Below, piece after piece: positions 23,571 to 34,600 of a stretch of DNA of 64,000 bases (positions within the stretch are counted from its first letter, which is position 1; each line of letters opens with the position of its first letter). Below the pieces are notes generated by a model. It saw only the letters and a list, made by a program, of their open reading frames with translations, did no database searches and was not told the DNA's origin. The translations under genes and the position numbers were made by a program. The stretch spans positions 1,368,727 through 1,432,726 of the forward strand of contig OY365812.1 in assembly GCA_959347315.1 (NCBI GenBank), given 5' to 3'. The DNA is from Bimastos eiseni. Taxonomy: Eukaryota; Annelida; Clitellata; Crassiclitellata; Lumbricidae.

Positions 23571-24164
23571 TAATATAACGTGATGAATTGCACCATCTAG
23601 CGAATGAAAATGAAACCGGAAGAAATAGATTCTGGAATGAATTATTTATTATGCACTGCAATGAGAAAAATAATATTTTATGCCTCTGAGTTTAATTTAG
23701 AATTCTTTAAAATATGTCCCTCATGAAGCTAATACATTTAGAATCTTATACTGGCAATTTATAAAAGCAGAGCTTGTGTTTGTTGTCATACGTGTTACAC
23801 CTCATTTTATCGAGTGCTCAGGAAGACATAAAGAGCAACGGTTAATAACAACTTAAAGCGACCATCGATTGATGCTTTTTTATTTTTGTGTGGTCAACGG
23901 TAAACGTTGGCTAGATTAATAAGACAAAATATTGAACAAATCAGTTGTACTTTGGTGGGGACAGTCTTAGGCCTTCATAAAGAGGGATGATTAAGCTAAT
24001 CATCTTCCCTTTGATCTCATTCCGAAAGAGAGTGGGCATATTTATAAATACCTTTATTGATGCATGTGGTTACTTTTGATAGATAGGTCGAAGTTCAAGT
24101 CCCAAGATTGAAGGCAGAATGTTTTAGAGATAATAGCCTACCTCTTCATCGATGCCCCTATCCA
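23571..24164. other. No gene recognised
   Basis: AT-rich sequence without recognisable exons. Confidence 0.35.
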
Positions 24165-24540
24165 ACTCAGCTACACGGTACTTTATTTATTATACTGCGC
24201 TTCTTCATTAATATAGAGCCGCTTATGTGCTCATAGCAATAGTAATTCAGTAGCGCTCTCAATACGAAAGTTCCGAGAGTGTAAATATAGGTTTTAGAGA
24301 AGAGGACGGGTGCAGAAAAATACCCAGAAACAATAATAAAACGTGGCAATGCAGGACGAGCGTATTCCACAGTCCACAGGGACGACTTAGTGCCTACTGG
24401 TGGCGAAAGATCAAGTTTGGGGCACAGTGGTCCTAACTCTTGGAACAAAGAGAGCATGAGAGTCAAAGGAGCGCTGAGGATGACGAGAAGCTGCAGAAAG
24501 AATGAGCGAATGTGATCCTTGAGATAATTATTTCGAAGCA
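24165..24540 (-). pseudogene. CR1/L2-like LINE ORF end, decayed
   Basis: The minus strand carries HSFFLQLLVILSAPLTLMLS and FQELGPLCPKLDLSPPVGTK, resembling in shifted frames the 'vPRvRT..G..SF....APxLWN-LP' region. The end is TTGAGAGCGCTACTGAATTA and GCGGCTCTATATTAATG. Multiple frame changes are needed, so it is a relic. Confidence 0.45.
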
Positions 24541-25079
24541 ACAATCTGTTTGGACTTAATGACTAGGACAAGAACTTTGTAAGGAATGCAAGTTTAAGGA
24601 GGAATCCAATGTAATCGATTGACCGTAAACGAATTTATGAAGGAATGCAATCATGAGCACTGAGAATTAACTAGATAGTTTACAGAAAGACCTTGAGAAG
24701 GCCTGTGACAGGGTGAGCCGAGAAGTCATGGATCGCACTCGGGCATTTGAACAGATCTCTTTTTTATCATATCCAGCTTCTACTTAAGCAGGAGTCTTTT
24801 TCGTCACATCCAGTTTCAGAGCTAGAAAAAGAGTTCGATAGCAATATTTCTCCCGTGAGCTTGACTACAATGACTATAGTACCTCTTTCGCTGGGCAGGG
24901 CGTTTTTGAGTTAGAGCTATTTAGCGAATGGGAGCATTGCATGGCTTCTGACGGTTAAATTCGACTCTTGAAATAATTGGTCATCAGTTTTATATACTGT
25001 ACTTGTAATCAAACTGCGGATTGTCTGCTTGAAATTAAACGACAATTATTATAATTATAAAAATTATTATCAAATGAGA
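24541..25079. other. No gene recognised
   Basis: Spacer between two minus-strand LINE relics. It may hold unrecognisable LINE sequence. Confidence 0.3.
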
Positions 25080-25340
25080 TTAGTCAATAGATATGTTAGA
25101 CAAGGAAAGACCAATATAGGCAATGTTCCCGAAGTCCAACCTGGAGCAGATCAAGGCGTGCACTAATGTCTTCACCGCATACAGTGAGAGTGACTCTCGA
25201 ATAGAGCGAAGTTGATGCAAATGGTAGAAGCAAGAGCGAGAGATAGCGCTGACATGGTCAGAGAGGGAAAGGGTGAAGTCAGGAAGGAGACCCAAATCCC
25301 AAACATTGGAGGAGAAAGAAAGCTGGGGGAAGGTCTATGC
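25080..25340 (-). pseudogene. CR1/L2-like LINE reverse transcriptase fragment
   Basis: Reads LSLSDHVSAISRSCFYHLHQ, LRSIRESLSLYAVKTLVHAL and ICSRLDFGNIAYIGLS. This matches the post-catalytic region of CR1/L2 reverse transcriptases (F.dHV..i...c..hLr.LR.IR..L......tLv.AlV.SRLDY.N.L..GL). It is open for 71 codons but isolated from the catalytic core, so it is a truncated copy. Confidence 0.85.
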
Positions 25341-26270
25341 GTTGTCGATATTCCGAGGCCAAAAAATTATTGTATATTATACTATGTTGGATAAAAAAAT
25401 TCAAAACGAACAATATTGTGAGCTAAATTTAGCGCGATTTTAAACATAGTTAAATCGTTGTTGTTGGACATTATAATAGGCCTACTCTTGGTTTTCGTCC
25501 ATTTAACGTCTTGATCACAACGTGAGCAAAGTGCGAGAAAAATGCTTCGTAGAATAGGCAACAAAATTTCTTCATCATAATTCACTGTTGTTTTATTGTC
25601 TTTGCTGCTCCAGAAAAGGCGCAATAAAAATTAGGCCTATATATTACATAAGCATTACATATTAACACATTCATTCGCTGTTGGACATCCGATTGTTATA
25701 TGATGCTTGGATATTAAAGAGAATCGCATTATACAACTCACATTATCACTGCAGTTTAGGAAACCTTTAAATTGCTGTTTCTGGACACTATATCATTAAG
25801 TGTCGTTAAACTCCAACTAACTGTTCTTCCGTTACCATTAATTTGATTCGAATTTAGAGGTATCTAAAAACGAACACTGAATTGAGCATCATGGTTAGCA
25901 AACAAAACGAACTCAAATGCCTGCAACAGTAATTGACATCTAATTCGTCTCAGCTTACGATATAAATCAATATAATTTAACTATATTATCTATATAGGAA
26001 CATCCTCAGGCAGCGCTAACGAAAACTGCCACCTAGGAACATATACATTATGGCGCTCTTGCCATCTTGCAAATACTATAAAACAAAGATTGTATTCGTA
26101 ATTCAAAATAAATGTAAGTCTTCGAAAATGTCTGCTACCCACAGGGAGTCCATTGGAGGTTAATAGGTTGACTGTGGTCAACACGTCGTGTCACATTTTG
26201 GGGCAGACGAGAAAGAAGACTAACCATCTTTCTCAGATGCCGAGGCTAAGAAAATGAAGTCGTGAATTTT
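25341..26270. other. No gene recognised
   Basis: AT-rich spacer. A GTGTCGTTAAACTCCAACTA word at about 25800 is the end of an RTE-type tail whose head is not visible. Confidence 0.35.
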
Positions 26271-26272
26271 TG

Positions 26273-26400
26273 CCTACGAGAGGAAGAGGAACGGGCACAG
26301 GGACAGAGCCAGGATGATGGACGTATCCATGCATGGAGTCAGAGGAGGATAGGGACAGAGGCGATTAGACGGACAATTTATCCATGTGTTTGCTTCTTTC
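26273..26400 (+). repeat. Purine-rich segment duplicated at 26535-26785
   Basis: GAGAGGAAGAGGAACGGGCA, AGGATGATGGACGTATCCATG and GACGGACAATTTATCC recur as GAGAGGAAGAAGAAAGGGAG, AGAATGATGGACGACGTATC and GACCGACAATCTATTG about 265-420 bp downstream. The downstream copy is interrupted by the 10-bp minisatellite. Confidence 0.65.
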
Positions 26401-26560
26401 CATACATGTAACTACACAAGCATTGTCTTTGATGCTTGAGACGGACAGGGTTTTAATAATTTAGGATTTTAATGAGGCGCCTAATAAGCGCCGAAATTGA
26501 CGACAACCGTTTAGGACTTAAACTTCGCTATCATTTCGAGAGGAAGAAGAAAGGGAGAGG

Positions 26561-26680
26561 AACGGAGAGGAACGGAGAGGAACGGAGAGGAACGGAGAGG
26601 AACGGAGAGGAACGGAGAGGAACGGAGAGGAACGGAGAGGAACGGAGAGGAACGGAGAGGAACGGAGAGGAACGGAGAGG
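26561..26680 (+). repeat. 10-bp minisatellite (AACGGAGAGG), 12 perfect units
   Basis: Twelve identical units imply recent expansion. The plus strand is pure purine except one C per unit. Frames on both strands stay open (RNGEER / SSPFLSVPLR) without being genes. Confidence 0.97.
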
Positions 26681-27059
26681 AACGGGGGCAGGGAAAGGTC
26701 AGAATGATGGACGACGTATCTATGCACAGAGGAAGAGGAACAGAGAGGGACAGGGACATTTAGACCGACAATCTATTGGTATTGGTAGTTATTACAACAC
26801 GTCATTCACTGACACGTAAACATTTATTCCTGAAAGTTGTTTTAGTTCCTTATTCCTTAGTTAAACATGAAACACTTCGAACATGTATTGTCTTCTTCAG
26901 CCGAATATTCCAAATGCCATCAATACCTGTAGATAATGTCATAACCAGCAAAAATTAGAAAATGCAATACTCTGTACTGTTCACACTCATTAAAGTCCAA
27001 ACATCGAGATGATTTAAGTGCTTTTATTTCGATATAATGGCTTTAAAATATGATGCAAA

Positions 27060-27225
27060 CAAGAGCCCAAATGTACTCCATTTGGCATCAGATGCTCACA
27101 ATTTCGAAGGCTCCTGGGGCTCCACCCCAGACCCCGCTGGGAAGCTTACGATGCTCATCCAGAACCCCTAGTCGTTAGGGACTTTTGCCCCAACCTCAAA
27201 GCTCTGGCGACGCCACTGCTCTCGA
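27060..27225. repeat. GC-rich repeat fragment of unknown family
   Basis: GGCTCCTGGGGCTCCACCCC, AGACCCCGCTGGGAAGC and CTCTGGCGACGCCACTGCTC stand out from AT-rich surroundings and resemble internal parts of non-autonomous DNA transposons in invertebrates. No second copy occurs here, so the assignment is weak. Confidence 0.35.
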
Positions 27226-27404
27226 ATAAGCTTTTACTGTGGCCTAGCTTTCGAATGGCGCGTTAGAAGTTTGGAGATTTTACTTACGATGACGTAACTT
27301 TAGCCTACAAGTGAAATCATAAAAAATCCGATCCATAGACTTGAAAGTTAAGACTAAGATAACATGCTTTGCAAATGGGAAACGATTCTAATTAAGAAAT
27401 GTCA

Positions 27405-27410
27405 TTTATT
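27405..27410 (-). promoter_or_regulatory. Candidate polyadenylation signal AATAAA
   Basis: AATAAA on the minus strand about 105 bp after the stop codon of the RING/B-box/Kelch gene. This is a suitable distance for a short 3' UTR. No transcript evidence is available. Confidence 0.45.
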
Positions 27411-27514
27411 GGAGCACAATCACTGACACTTCTATGATAGAATAGCTCTCAGATGGCAGGCAGTTCTTTTTATAATATGAAAACTAAATTCAAGTTCAAT
27501 AAGCGCGATGACAA

Positions 27515-28467
27515 TTATTGCCTAAACGACGATCTTGGTTTTGCACCAGAGCACAAGCGTGTCAATTTACAATAGGTTTGTACAAGAACTGGCTTAGGTA
27601 GTCTCGCATGAATCTTCCATTCCATCGGTTTATTCTCGATGATGTTCTGAAGAGGGACATAGCGTACGTCGTTCCTGCATTTCCAAATCGTTTTGCCTTC
27701 TTTATCCGTTTCGCAGATTCCTCCACCCATGATGAACACTCGTTCGTTTTCAACAACCAAACCAAAATGAACAACGTCGGTCTTGAAATGTTTTCTCTCT
27801 TCCCAGATTTCAGTCTCCAGGTTAAATAAGAAACATGTCTCCCATCCAAGAAGGACAACAAATGACCCCCAAAGCGCAGTTCGCATCAAATTGTAATGTC
27901 GTGGCATTGGTTTGAAAATCCGAGTGCATTTGTTGTGTTTCGTATCGTACACTTGAACTCGACTAAGTGCTTTGTTATCTTTATTGACACCACCGAAGAT
28001 GTAGAGTGAACTCCTGAATGGAACACAATTCCCCGAGTTGTGGACACTGTCAAGCAATTTCCCGACAGTGGAACATTTGTTGGTGACTGTATCATAAGCT
28101 TCAACACTGCTTAGAACGCTTTTATTAGAATCAACAAATCCTCCGCAGATGTACAACACGTCATCGATAAACGCTGCGCTGTGTCTACGTCGGCCTTGAA
28201 CTAATGAAGCGCATTTCTTCCAACCAGAAGTCATGTTGTATTTCCAGATTTCATCGTAATAGAATCCTATTCCAGTTATGTACATTGTGTTAGAGTGGAT
28301 CTCGGCGACTGCTTCGAAAGTCATCGTAGTTGGTAAATGTGTTTGAGTTGTGATTTCATTTGGGTGACGTAGATTTATTCTGATGACGTCCTGTGTTATT
28401 GTCGTTACCTCATTTAGTCCCACGACAATTGCATAGCTCTCAAACTGTGTGGAGGATTCTGTTTTAA
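27515..28467 (-). CDS. RING/B-box/Kelch protein, exon 2 (Kelch domain)
   Basis: Exon 2 opens after acceptor TTTGCTTTAACAG. Its first two bases TT complete a valine codon with the G that ends exon 1, then it runs 316 codons to TAA. The protein part shows about five Kelch-type repeats: YDEIWKYN...W, VLYICGG...VEAYDTVTNKC, SLYIFGG...VQVYDTKHNKC, a weaker VVLLGW...FNLETEIWEE, and RVFIMGGG...WKCRNDVRYV. The GG doublet and the spaced Y/W are present in the better repeats; the fourth has lost GG. Kelch blades form a beta-propeller that usually binds a protein partner, here probably the ubiquitination substrate (inference from the RING in exon 1). A related but broken copy of the last repeat is at 31830-32012. 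Confidence 0.85.
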
Positions 28468-28963
28468 CTGTTAAAGCAAATAATATTAATAGTGTAATCG
28501 ACGGCTGAGTCTAGCATTTATTCGTTTATCTTATAAAAACGCATATTTATATACAGAGTTTTACAAACAGTACAGTTGGCATGAAAATCTATTTTTGTTA
28601 TTTTCCTGCCTATTTAAGGAACTAATCCAATCTATTCTGATGTTATCTGATCAACAATGAGAAGCAATTCAATCTAATTATAAACTCATCTGGCCCTATG
28701 GTCGTAATGCTCATCCCGTGAAGCGATAGTCACTTGTACGTTCAACTTATTCAGGAATCCAATTATTCATTGACAAATAAATTCTCAGACGGAAAGGCAG
28801 TAAATTCGCCAGAACACTTTTCTTTCTGTTAGTGATAACGCCGACCTTAGTCTGGACTCTCTGATTGACGCTTGATAAAGTTTTCATTGCAAATACAATG
28901 CAATGTGGACAATAAGCAGTTTAAAAGAACGAGATTGTATGTCAGACAAAGATGACATAAGGC

Positions 28964-29001
28964 CTCACTTAAGTAAGTAAGGCCTCACTTAAGTAAGTAG
29001 T
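28964..29001 (+). repeat. 19-20-bp direct duplication in the Kelch gene intron
   Basis: AAGGCCTCACTTAAGTAAGT occurs twice back to back. In gene sense each copy carries ACTTACTTAAGTG, with no strong splice site. Confidence 0.85.
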
Positions 29002-29097
29002 AGCTAGAGCGAACATAAGAGGATTTGCCAGCTAAGTTCAGTTTTCAAAGACAATGAGAACCATAAGTTACGCATTATTTTTTTTAGTAAGTATTAC

Positions 29098-30220
29098 CTT
29101 TGATTTGTCCAACAAAGTTGCTGTTGGACTTCTGTAAAGCGTCTCTTAAGTCTGTTGCTTGGAAATAAACTTCGATTGATTGACGTGGACGACCAATGAA
29201 TGCCTCGTGATCTCTTTGTAGTTCATGTGCCCTACCAATCACTTCGTCGATCGAACTGCAGATGTCGCTGGTTGATCCGTTCGAACCTATTTCAGTGCAG
29301 TAAGCCTCAAAAAGTCTCAATGCCGAGCAGCACCTGTCAATTTCCTCCATTTCGTTTGCTATTTCCTTTAAGTGACTTTCTTCCACCACGTCTAGCTGAA
29401 GCAAGAGCGATTTTGTGTTTTGATCTATCATGTCTTTCAGCTCCTCATTTCTTTTATATATTGCATTCTTTCTCTCCATCATTTTCTTAAGAAAAACCGC
29501 TTTCCTAGTTTCCACATTCTGTCTGATGGACAGCATTTCATCTGCATAGCCCGATATCTTCCATGCTCTCTTTTGAATCGTCTTCCGAAATTCTTCATCA
29601 ACCTTGGCCACCTCATTACAGTCGTGCGACTTATGACTTTCAACAAAGCAAGAAACACAGACGATTCTTTTACAGTCTGAACAATAGAAGTCTAATGGTT
29701 TATTAGGGTGTTTGATGCAGCATTTAACGTTAATCATTGGTCTGATTTCTTCCTCGGCTTCGTTTCCAAGGAATGCCAAATGATGATTGTGGTTAGATGT
29801 TTGCATTTGGTGGACCCTCGAACAACTATTGCAGTAGTTTTGTTTGCAATCCAAGCAATTCCTTGTGGCCGCAGATACATTCGTTGTTGTCCCATTACTC
29901 ATGCTAACACACACATCGCAGCTGACGAATGCGCTTCCAGTTTGCAGCGTAGTCCTGAACTCCAAGAAGTTTTCCATGAAGAAGTTTATCTGGAGACCGG
30001 AAATTCCATCCAGGGGAATGGTGAACTCGTTGCGACACAGCGGGCAAGGCATCTTGTCTCCAGGTCTCTTCCGGGTTATATCCCCAATGCCTTTAAGGCA
30101 GCGAAAACAGAAAGTATGAATGCATGGCAACACTCTTGGGTCGATGAATGTACACATGCAGATTGAACATTCCGTGATTTCACTCAGTTGTTTTGCTGCT
30201 TTCTGTCCAGAATCCGCCAT
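29098..30220 (-). CDS. RING/B-box/Kelch protein, exon 1 (RING, two B-boxes, coiled coil)
   Basis: Starts at ATG 30220-30218 in good context (AAGATGG) and ends at donor AAAG|GTAATA, phase 1, joining exon 2 across a 630-bp intron to give 691 residues. Residues 18-62 form a complete C3HC4 RING (C18, C21, C33, H35, C38, C41, C59, C62). About 95-145 is a Cys/His B-box 1 (CDVC...CLDCKQNYCNSC...H). About 165-205 is B-box 2 (CCIKHPNKPLDFYCSDCKR, then CVSC...H..H). About 210-330 is rich in K/E/I/L heptads (coiled coil). This is the TRIM/RBCC plan, whose RING normally acts as an E3 ubiquitin ligase and whose coil dimerises. The Kelch C-terminus is unusual, because common TRIM C-termini are SPRY, NHL, filamin, FN3 or bromodomain. 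The splice join is predicted from sequence only. Confidence 0.85.
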
Positions 30221-30593
30221 CTTCAATAATCCGGTGGAATCAGAGCGACAAATTCTGCGAGTTAAATTAATCGCAAAAGCTTTAGCTGCTCTATTTAGAT
30301 ATTGAGTTCATCCAAAATTCTCAGAGATTAGTCCGTATCTTGGATATGCATTGGTAATTGGCCTATACGGCAAGAACTCATAAACAAAGAATAAGATACT
30401 TAACGCTGGATCTTGGATAAAAATGAGGCAGTGGAAGATAACAGGTCCCTTATGTGATAAAGTTAAGGTGATATCCACCATACGTTATCCGACACGTCTT
30501 GGTCAAAAACGTTTCCATACTCGACTTGCGAAGTAAAAGTCAGATAAAGTTGCTTTCTGTGATGTTTATAAACATCACGACACATATAAAACA
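30221..30593. other. Upstream region of the RING/B-box/Kelch gene
   Basis: No further coding exon was seen. In gene sense TTAACTCGCAG at about 30255 could be an acceptor for a 5' UTR exon. No TATA box can be assigned. Confidence 0.3.
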
Positions 30594-30690
30594 ATCAGTG
30601 TCTCACCTGTGTTTATATCAAACAATGTCTCACCTGTGTTTATATCAAACAATGTCTCACCTGTGTTTATATCAAACAATGTCTCACCTG
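30594..30690 (-). repeat. 27-bp tandem repeat, 3.3 units, each with CAG|GTGAGA
   Basis: The unit (plus strand TCTCACCTGTGTTTATATC, then AAACAATG) is repeated with TCTCACCTG at 30601, 30628, 30655 and 30682. In the sense of the gene at 27515-30220 each unit contains ACACAGGTGAGAC, a strong splice-donor consensus, 370-470 bp upstream of the start codon. Confidence 0.9.
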
Positions 30691-31829
30691 CTCGTTATAC
30701 TTCTCCAAGTATCAATATCGCAATGCCTCGTAATCTGAGAATTGATATTTAGAGGCGAAGGTATTCTTAAAATCGACCTTCGCCCAAAGCCCTGAAAATT
30801 TGAACAATGTCTGTTTTGCTGTCTGTCACTTGAGCTTGCACGTGCCGTATACTGAATTTCAAGCTTCCTGATCGTGCGAAATGCTACTAGATCAATATTT
30901 TGCTTAGGAAACAATGATAATAACTATCGAAGTGTTTTATAGGTAGGGATCTTAATACAACACACTCATATGCCACCCATCCTCGACTCTTAGTACTGAG
31001 GGCCATCAAGTGTGATGCCAATCATGTGTTACATGGTCTACTCCCAATCAGCGGTCTCGTCAATACTACCTCCACTACCCTCCCATGTCTTTATCATACC
31101 ATGCAGCTAAAAGATAATAGAAACGTTATTACCGTGTGTCAATCAAAATTGTATATTGCGCTGGGTGTGTCTCTCAATCTTTCATATAATAAACGACCAG
31201 AGTTAGAGTGTTTTTGTTTGCCTAGAGTCCTACTTGTGACACGTAGGCCGTAGTCAATTCTGTTCAACTAATTAGGGGCCTTCGCCTATCTTCAGTGCCG
31301 AACCATTGGATTCATATCGCTCTAGAAGTGTGCTTGACGTTGCTAATGAGCTTCAGATTGTGCATGTCTTTGTACAGAACTGATTACCAATTATAAAAAA
31401 TATATAACTGTATGAACTTCATTTATGGAGACTCTTAGTGGCAACGAATTGCTTGGACAGAGATAGCATAAAGACCAGAAAACTCAATAGTCGAAACACG
31501 TTTCACACATATTCTCCCTAGAAACATTCTGCCAGCCTTCTATCGTATCTTAAAGTCATATTTGTTTGGCCATAGTCTGGCTGAGAGCGCCTCTGAGTGG
31601 GTTTCTTGAAGGGGAGCTACATAAATATTCGAAATGAATGAATGGCGACAATTGAAAAAATAATAGCTAATTAAAACTACTAAAGTTTAGTAGTTCACTT
31701 TAATTTACCAAAGAGTTGATATTAACACACAAAACCTGACAGACATTGAAAAGTAGAGGCTATCTGACCCACATGTCAAACGTTCAGGATACTATAAAAA
31801 ATAGTTTTTACGCTGGGAATCGCATGCTT
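30691..31829. other. No intact gene; LINE tail at about 31510-31640
   Basis: CTTCTATCGTATCTTAAAG, GAGAGCGCCTCTGAGTGGG and CTACATAAATATTCG plus AATGAATGAATG form a plus-strand CR1/L2-like tail. The rest gave no recognisable exon. Confidence 0.4.
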
Positions 31830-32012
31830 GCATTCGCACCTATGAGGGATGGCTTCGGCAGTCTACTGTGAACCTTCCAATCAACTGGATTATTCTCGAA
31901 GATGTCTAGAAGGGGAACATAACGTACGTCGTCTCTGCATTTCCACGTGGTTTTGCCATTAGCTTCCTTTCTGTCTATTCCTCCACATGTGACAAAGATT
32001 CGTTTATTCTCC
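31830..32012 (-). pseudogene. Fragment of a second Kelch-repeat gene
   Basis: The minus strand reads ENKRIFVTCGGIDRKEANGK, TTWKCRDDVRYVPLLDIFEN, then NPVDWKVHSRLPKPSLIG. This aligns residue for residue with the last Kelch repeat of the intact gene (ENERVFIMGGG...WKCRNDVRYVPLQNIIENKPMEWKIHARLPKP). About 60 codons remain. The upstream side breaks off at a TATG microsatellite (32016-32035) and a G-rich array. It is either a truncated paralogue or one exon of a neighbouring gene not otherwise visible. Truncation is more likely because the reading stops at the microsatellite, not at an acceptor. Confidence 0.75.
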
Positions 32013-32054
32013 AGAATATGTATGTATGTATGTATGTCGTGTCTTACCCTTATA

Positions 32055-32190
32055 CTATTTGGGGGGTTATTATCCGGGGTGTAATTTGTACTGGGGATAA
32101 TTGTCCGGGCGTAATTGTCTGGGGGTTAATTGTCTGGGGGGTCATTGTCTGTGGGGGTAATTGTCCGGGGGTAGTTGTCCTGTTACCATT
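32055..32190 (+). repeat. G-rich minisatellite (about 17 bp, GGGGGTAATTGTCCG), about 7-8 units
   Basis: Units vary in spacing (15-19 bp) but all have a run of 3-6 G followed by TAATTGTC or close. The plus strand has many G-runs and could form quadruplexes. It directly follows the broken end of the Kelch fragment. Confidence 0.85.
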
Positions 32191-33439
32191 TTTTGCCTGG
32201 TGACCGATCTTAATAATTATTGTTGTGTAGGCTTAATTGATTGTCCTCGGTTCAAATATCCCAGTTGTAGAGTTCATATGCAATGGTCTGTAGCTACATC
32301 TACATGTATATTGATTATAGTTATTTAGCCTTTCAGTGGACCTAACTTTTATCTGTGCCAATCACAGTCATTAAATATTTTCGCACGTTGTCCTCAACTT
32401 GTCCTCAAATGGAACAGTCACTTTTGTTGCAATTCGTTCCATTATCATGTTATATTTACAGAAATGAAGCAGTGATGGTATATTTTTTTCTATTTTGAAG
32501 GTTAATAGAAAACTATCTTAATCCCTGGACCTTCAGCACATAAACCCCGAAGGAAGCGGTTAATGGAAGCTCATTTATTATACACTGATAGGCTATGTCG
32601 TTGTTTTTTATGACATTACAAACACACAAAAGTTAAACCCACAAAAACAAAAGCAGTTAGGAATTCGGATCGAAATGTTTATTTTCGTATCAATAAATAC
32701 GACATCAAAAGTTTTCTTGTGCGAAATTGTTCTAGAAAATTTGGTTGAATGTTAGCCTAATAAATGCTGGTTGTTACGTTCATATCTGACCTAATAATGC
32801 ACTCATCTTCAAATTCTTTTGTCTGACTGCTAAATTTTGCAGGTGCTTGAATACATTCTTATTTATCACCTACATGTAATCGCCGAATTGGTTCGGTTCG
32901 CTGATTTGAGCGGTGATCGAAAAATGATCAGTTAGACCTACACATTGCATTTACTTTATTCTGCAACCCGGAACTGCTTCTGAAATGTTCTTAAGTGAAC
33001 ACAGAACTGTAGACCTAGGTTTGGGCCTTGCTGGAGATAAGCGGCGGTATACAAATTCATAAATGAATTAATTTCGTCTTGTCTTACATTAAATTATAGG
33101 CTAGTCATTTATGACCTGCCCGTCTCTGAAATATAGTCACTTCGAACACGTCCCTCCACTGTAGTTTCTACAATTCGTGCAAGTATTAAGGTCGTTTGTA
33201 GTGCAGGGCATGCTGCCTCCTCTGTCCATATTATTAAGGTAAGGACGTTTAAATTGCTCTTCCAACCAAAAATGTTTATTTTTTAACTGAGAAAAATACA
33301 GGTGAAGTTAAAAACAGCCGACAGTTGTAGTCAAACACATTGAACAATAATAGTAAAATTGTAGACCTATCGAAAATGTCAGCATCATCATGATAGACTC
33401 CGAGTTGCAAATTTAGTAATATATATTTTCGTTAAATCT
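32191..33439. other. No gene recognised
   Basis: AT-rich spacer. A weak LINE-tail-like GGCGGTATACAAATTCATAA is present at about 33042. Confidence 0.35.
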
Positions 33440-34275
33440 GCTTAACGACAGCACCGACTCTATACGACCTAGACTGACTGAATCATCGACTGAAGTGTTC
33501 CACCTTCCATCGATCTCCAAGCGACGTTTCAGCTGATAAATGTTCTTTGACTTAATTAGGATCTTTATAAACTCTCAGAGACAAAATACTCTACAAGTTT
33601 TCAACAGGAGAGAGATCCAAAGAGCTTTTATGACTAATCCTTCGGTTTTATGCGTGACGGTAGTTTGTAGTCTAGCCACTTCGTCGTCACAGCTAATGCA
33701 TGACAGCGTGCATCACCTGCTGAAACACTACCAACAAATTACTTTCGTTGCATAACGCTGCCGTATTATCACGAACGCTGGCTTCGCATATTACTCGAGA
33801 ATGTTTATAATGTAATGCGAGTAGAGTCTGGTACCATTTAGCACAAAATGAAAGCTTATGAGACCACTGGCCGTCATCCAGCCACCAGACCATCACTGAC
33901 GGACTAAACTTCAATTGTGGAGCAGAAGGAACGTTCTCCTCCTGTGAACCGAAAACTATATCATTTTATGGATTCCGTACATAAAACACCTTGAACGGTG
34001 ACTCATCGATGAACAAAACATTAGACCAGTCTTCCGCAGTCCAGTGTCGATGCTCCTATTTTTACTCAATTAAGCGACGGGCCAGTAATGCCCCCCGCAC
34101 GCCCCAATGTGCATCGTCACGTCGATTAACGCACGTTTGTCTTAACATTTTCAGGGTTATTTAATAGTTGAGTGCTGTATATGCCTTAAAAATATCTAAG
34201 AAATCGGTATCATTTTTACCGAGATATTTAAGTTTGAAAACGGTGAACGAACTTTTGTGTCACCCTATATAATAG
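33440..34275 (-). pseudogene. Tc1/mariner-type transposase relic
   Basis: The minus strand includes WTAEDWSNVLFIDESPFKVF, matching the second catalytic aspartate region of Tc1-like transposases. Then comes PQLKFSPSVMVWW (usually K-H...SVMVWG), later a degraded QDN and a LDLSPVEN (usually SPDLNPIEN) segment. Stops and frame changes interrupt it throughout. At the upstream end AGGGTGACACAAAAGTTCG (about 34250-34268) resembles a Tc1/mariner terminal repeat. The matching other end was not located. Confidence 0.75.
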
Positions 34276-34289
34276 AAATTCTTGGTCAA

Positions 34290-34600
34290 CCTATTTGTAC
34301 ATGACCGATGTCCTACACTGGCTTCCCATTCCATCACACATCCAATATAAGGTAGTCCTCTAAGTCCTAGAAACTAAACAGGGTCTAGCCCTAAATATCT
34401 TTGCATCCTAATGCGATGACAACTGTCTGCTATCTCATCCAGCCCTCTTCGGTCTGCATATCGCCTTGATCTTCTTGTTCCACGGGCAAGGACTGCTATG
34501 ACCCAACACCGTGCATTTGCCATCGTGGTCACAAGTGTGCAACAGGGTCGGAGGGCACCCTACAAAAGTCCTCCGACGTTTAACGCCCAGACATAAGAGC
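34290..34600 (+). pseudogene. CR1/L2-like LINE reverse transcriptase C-terminal relic
   Basis: DVLHWLPIPSHIQYKVV, then a shifted KQGLALNIF block and VPRARTAMTQHRAFAIVV, follow the LINE order HWLPI..RI.YK...G.AP.YL...VPR.RT....RaF. Frame changes and a stop in IQYKV...V show inactivation. Confidence 0.7.
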
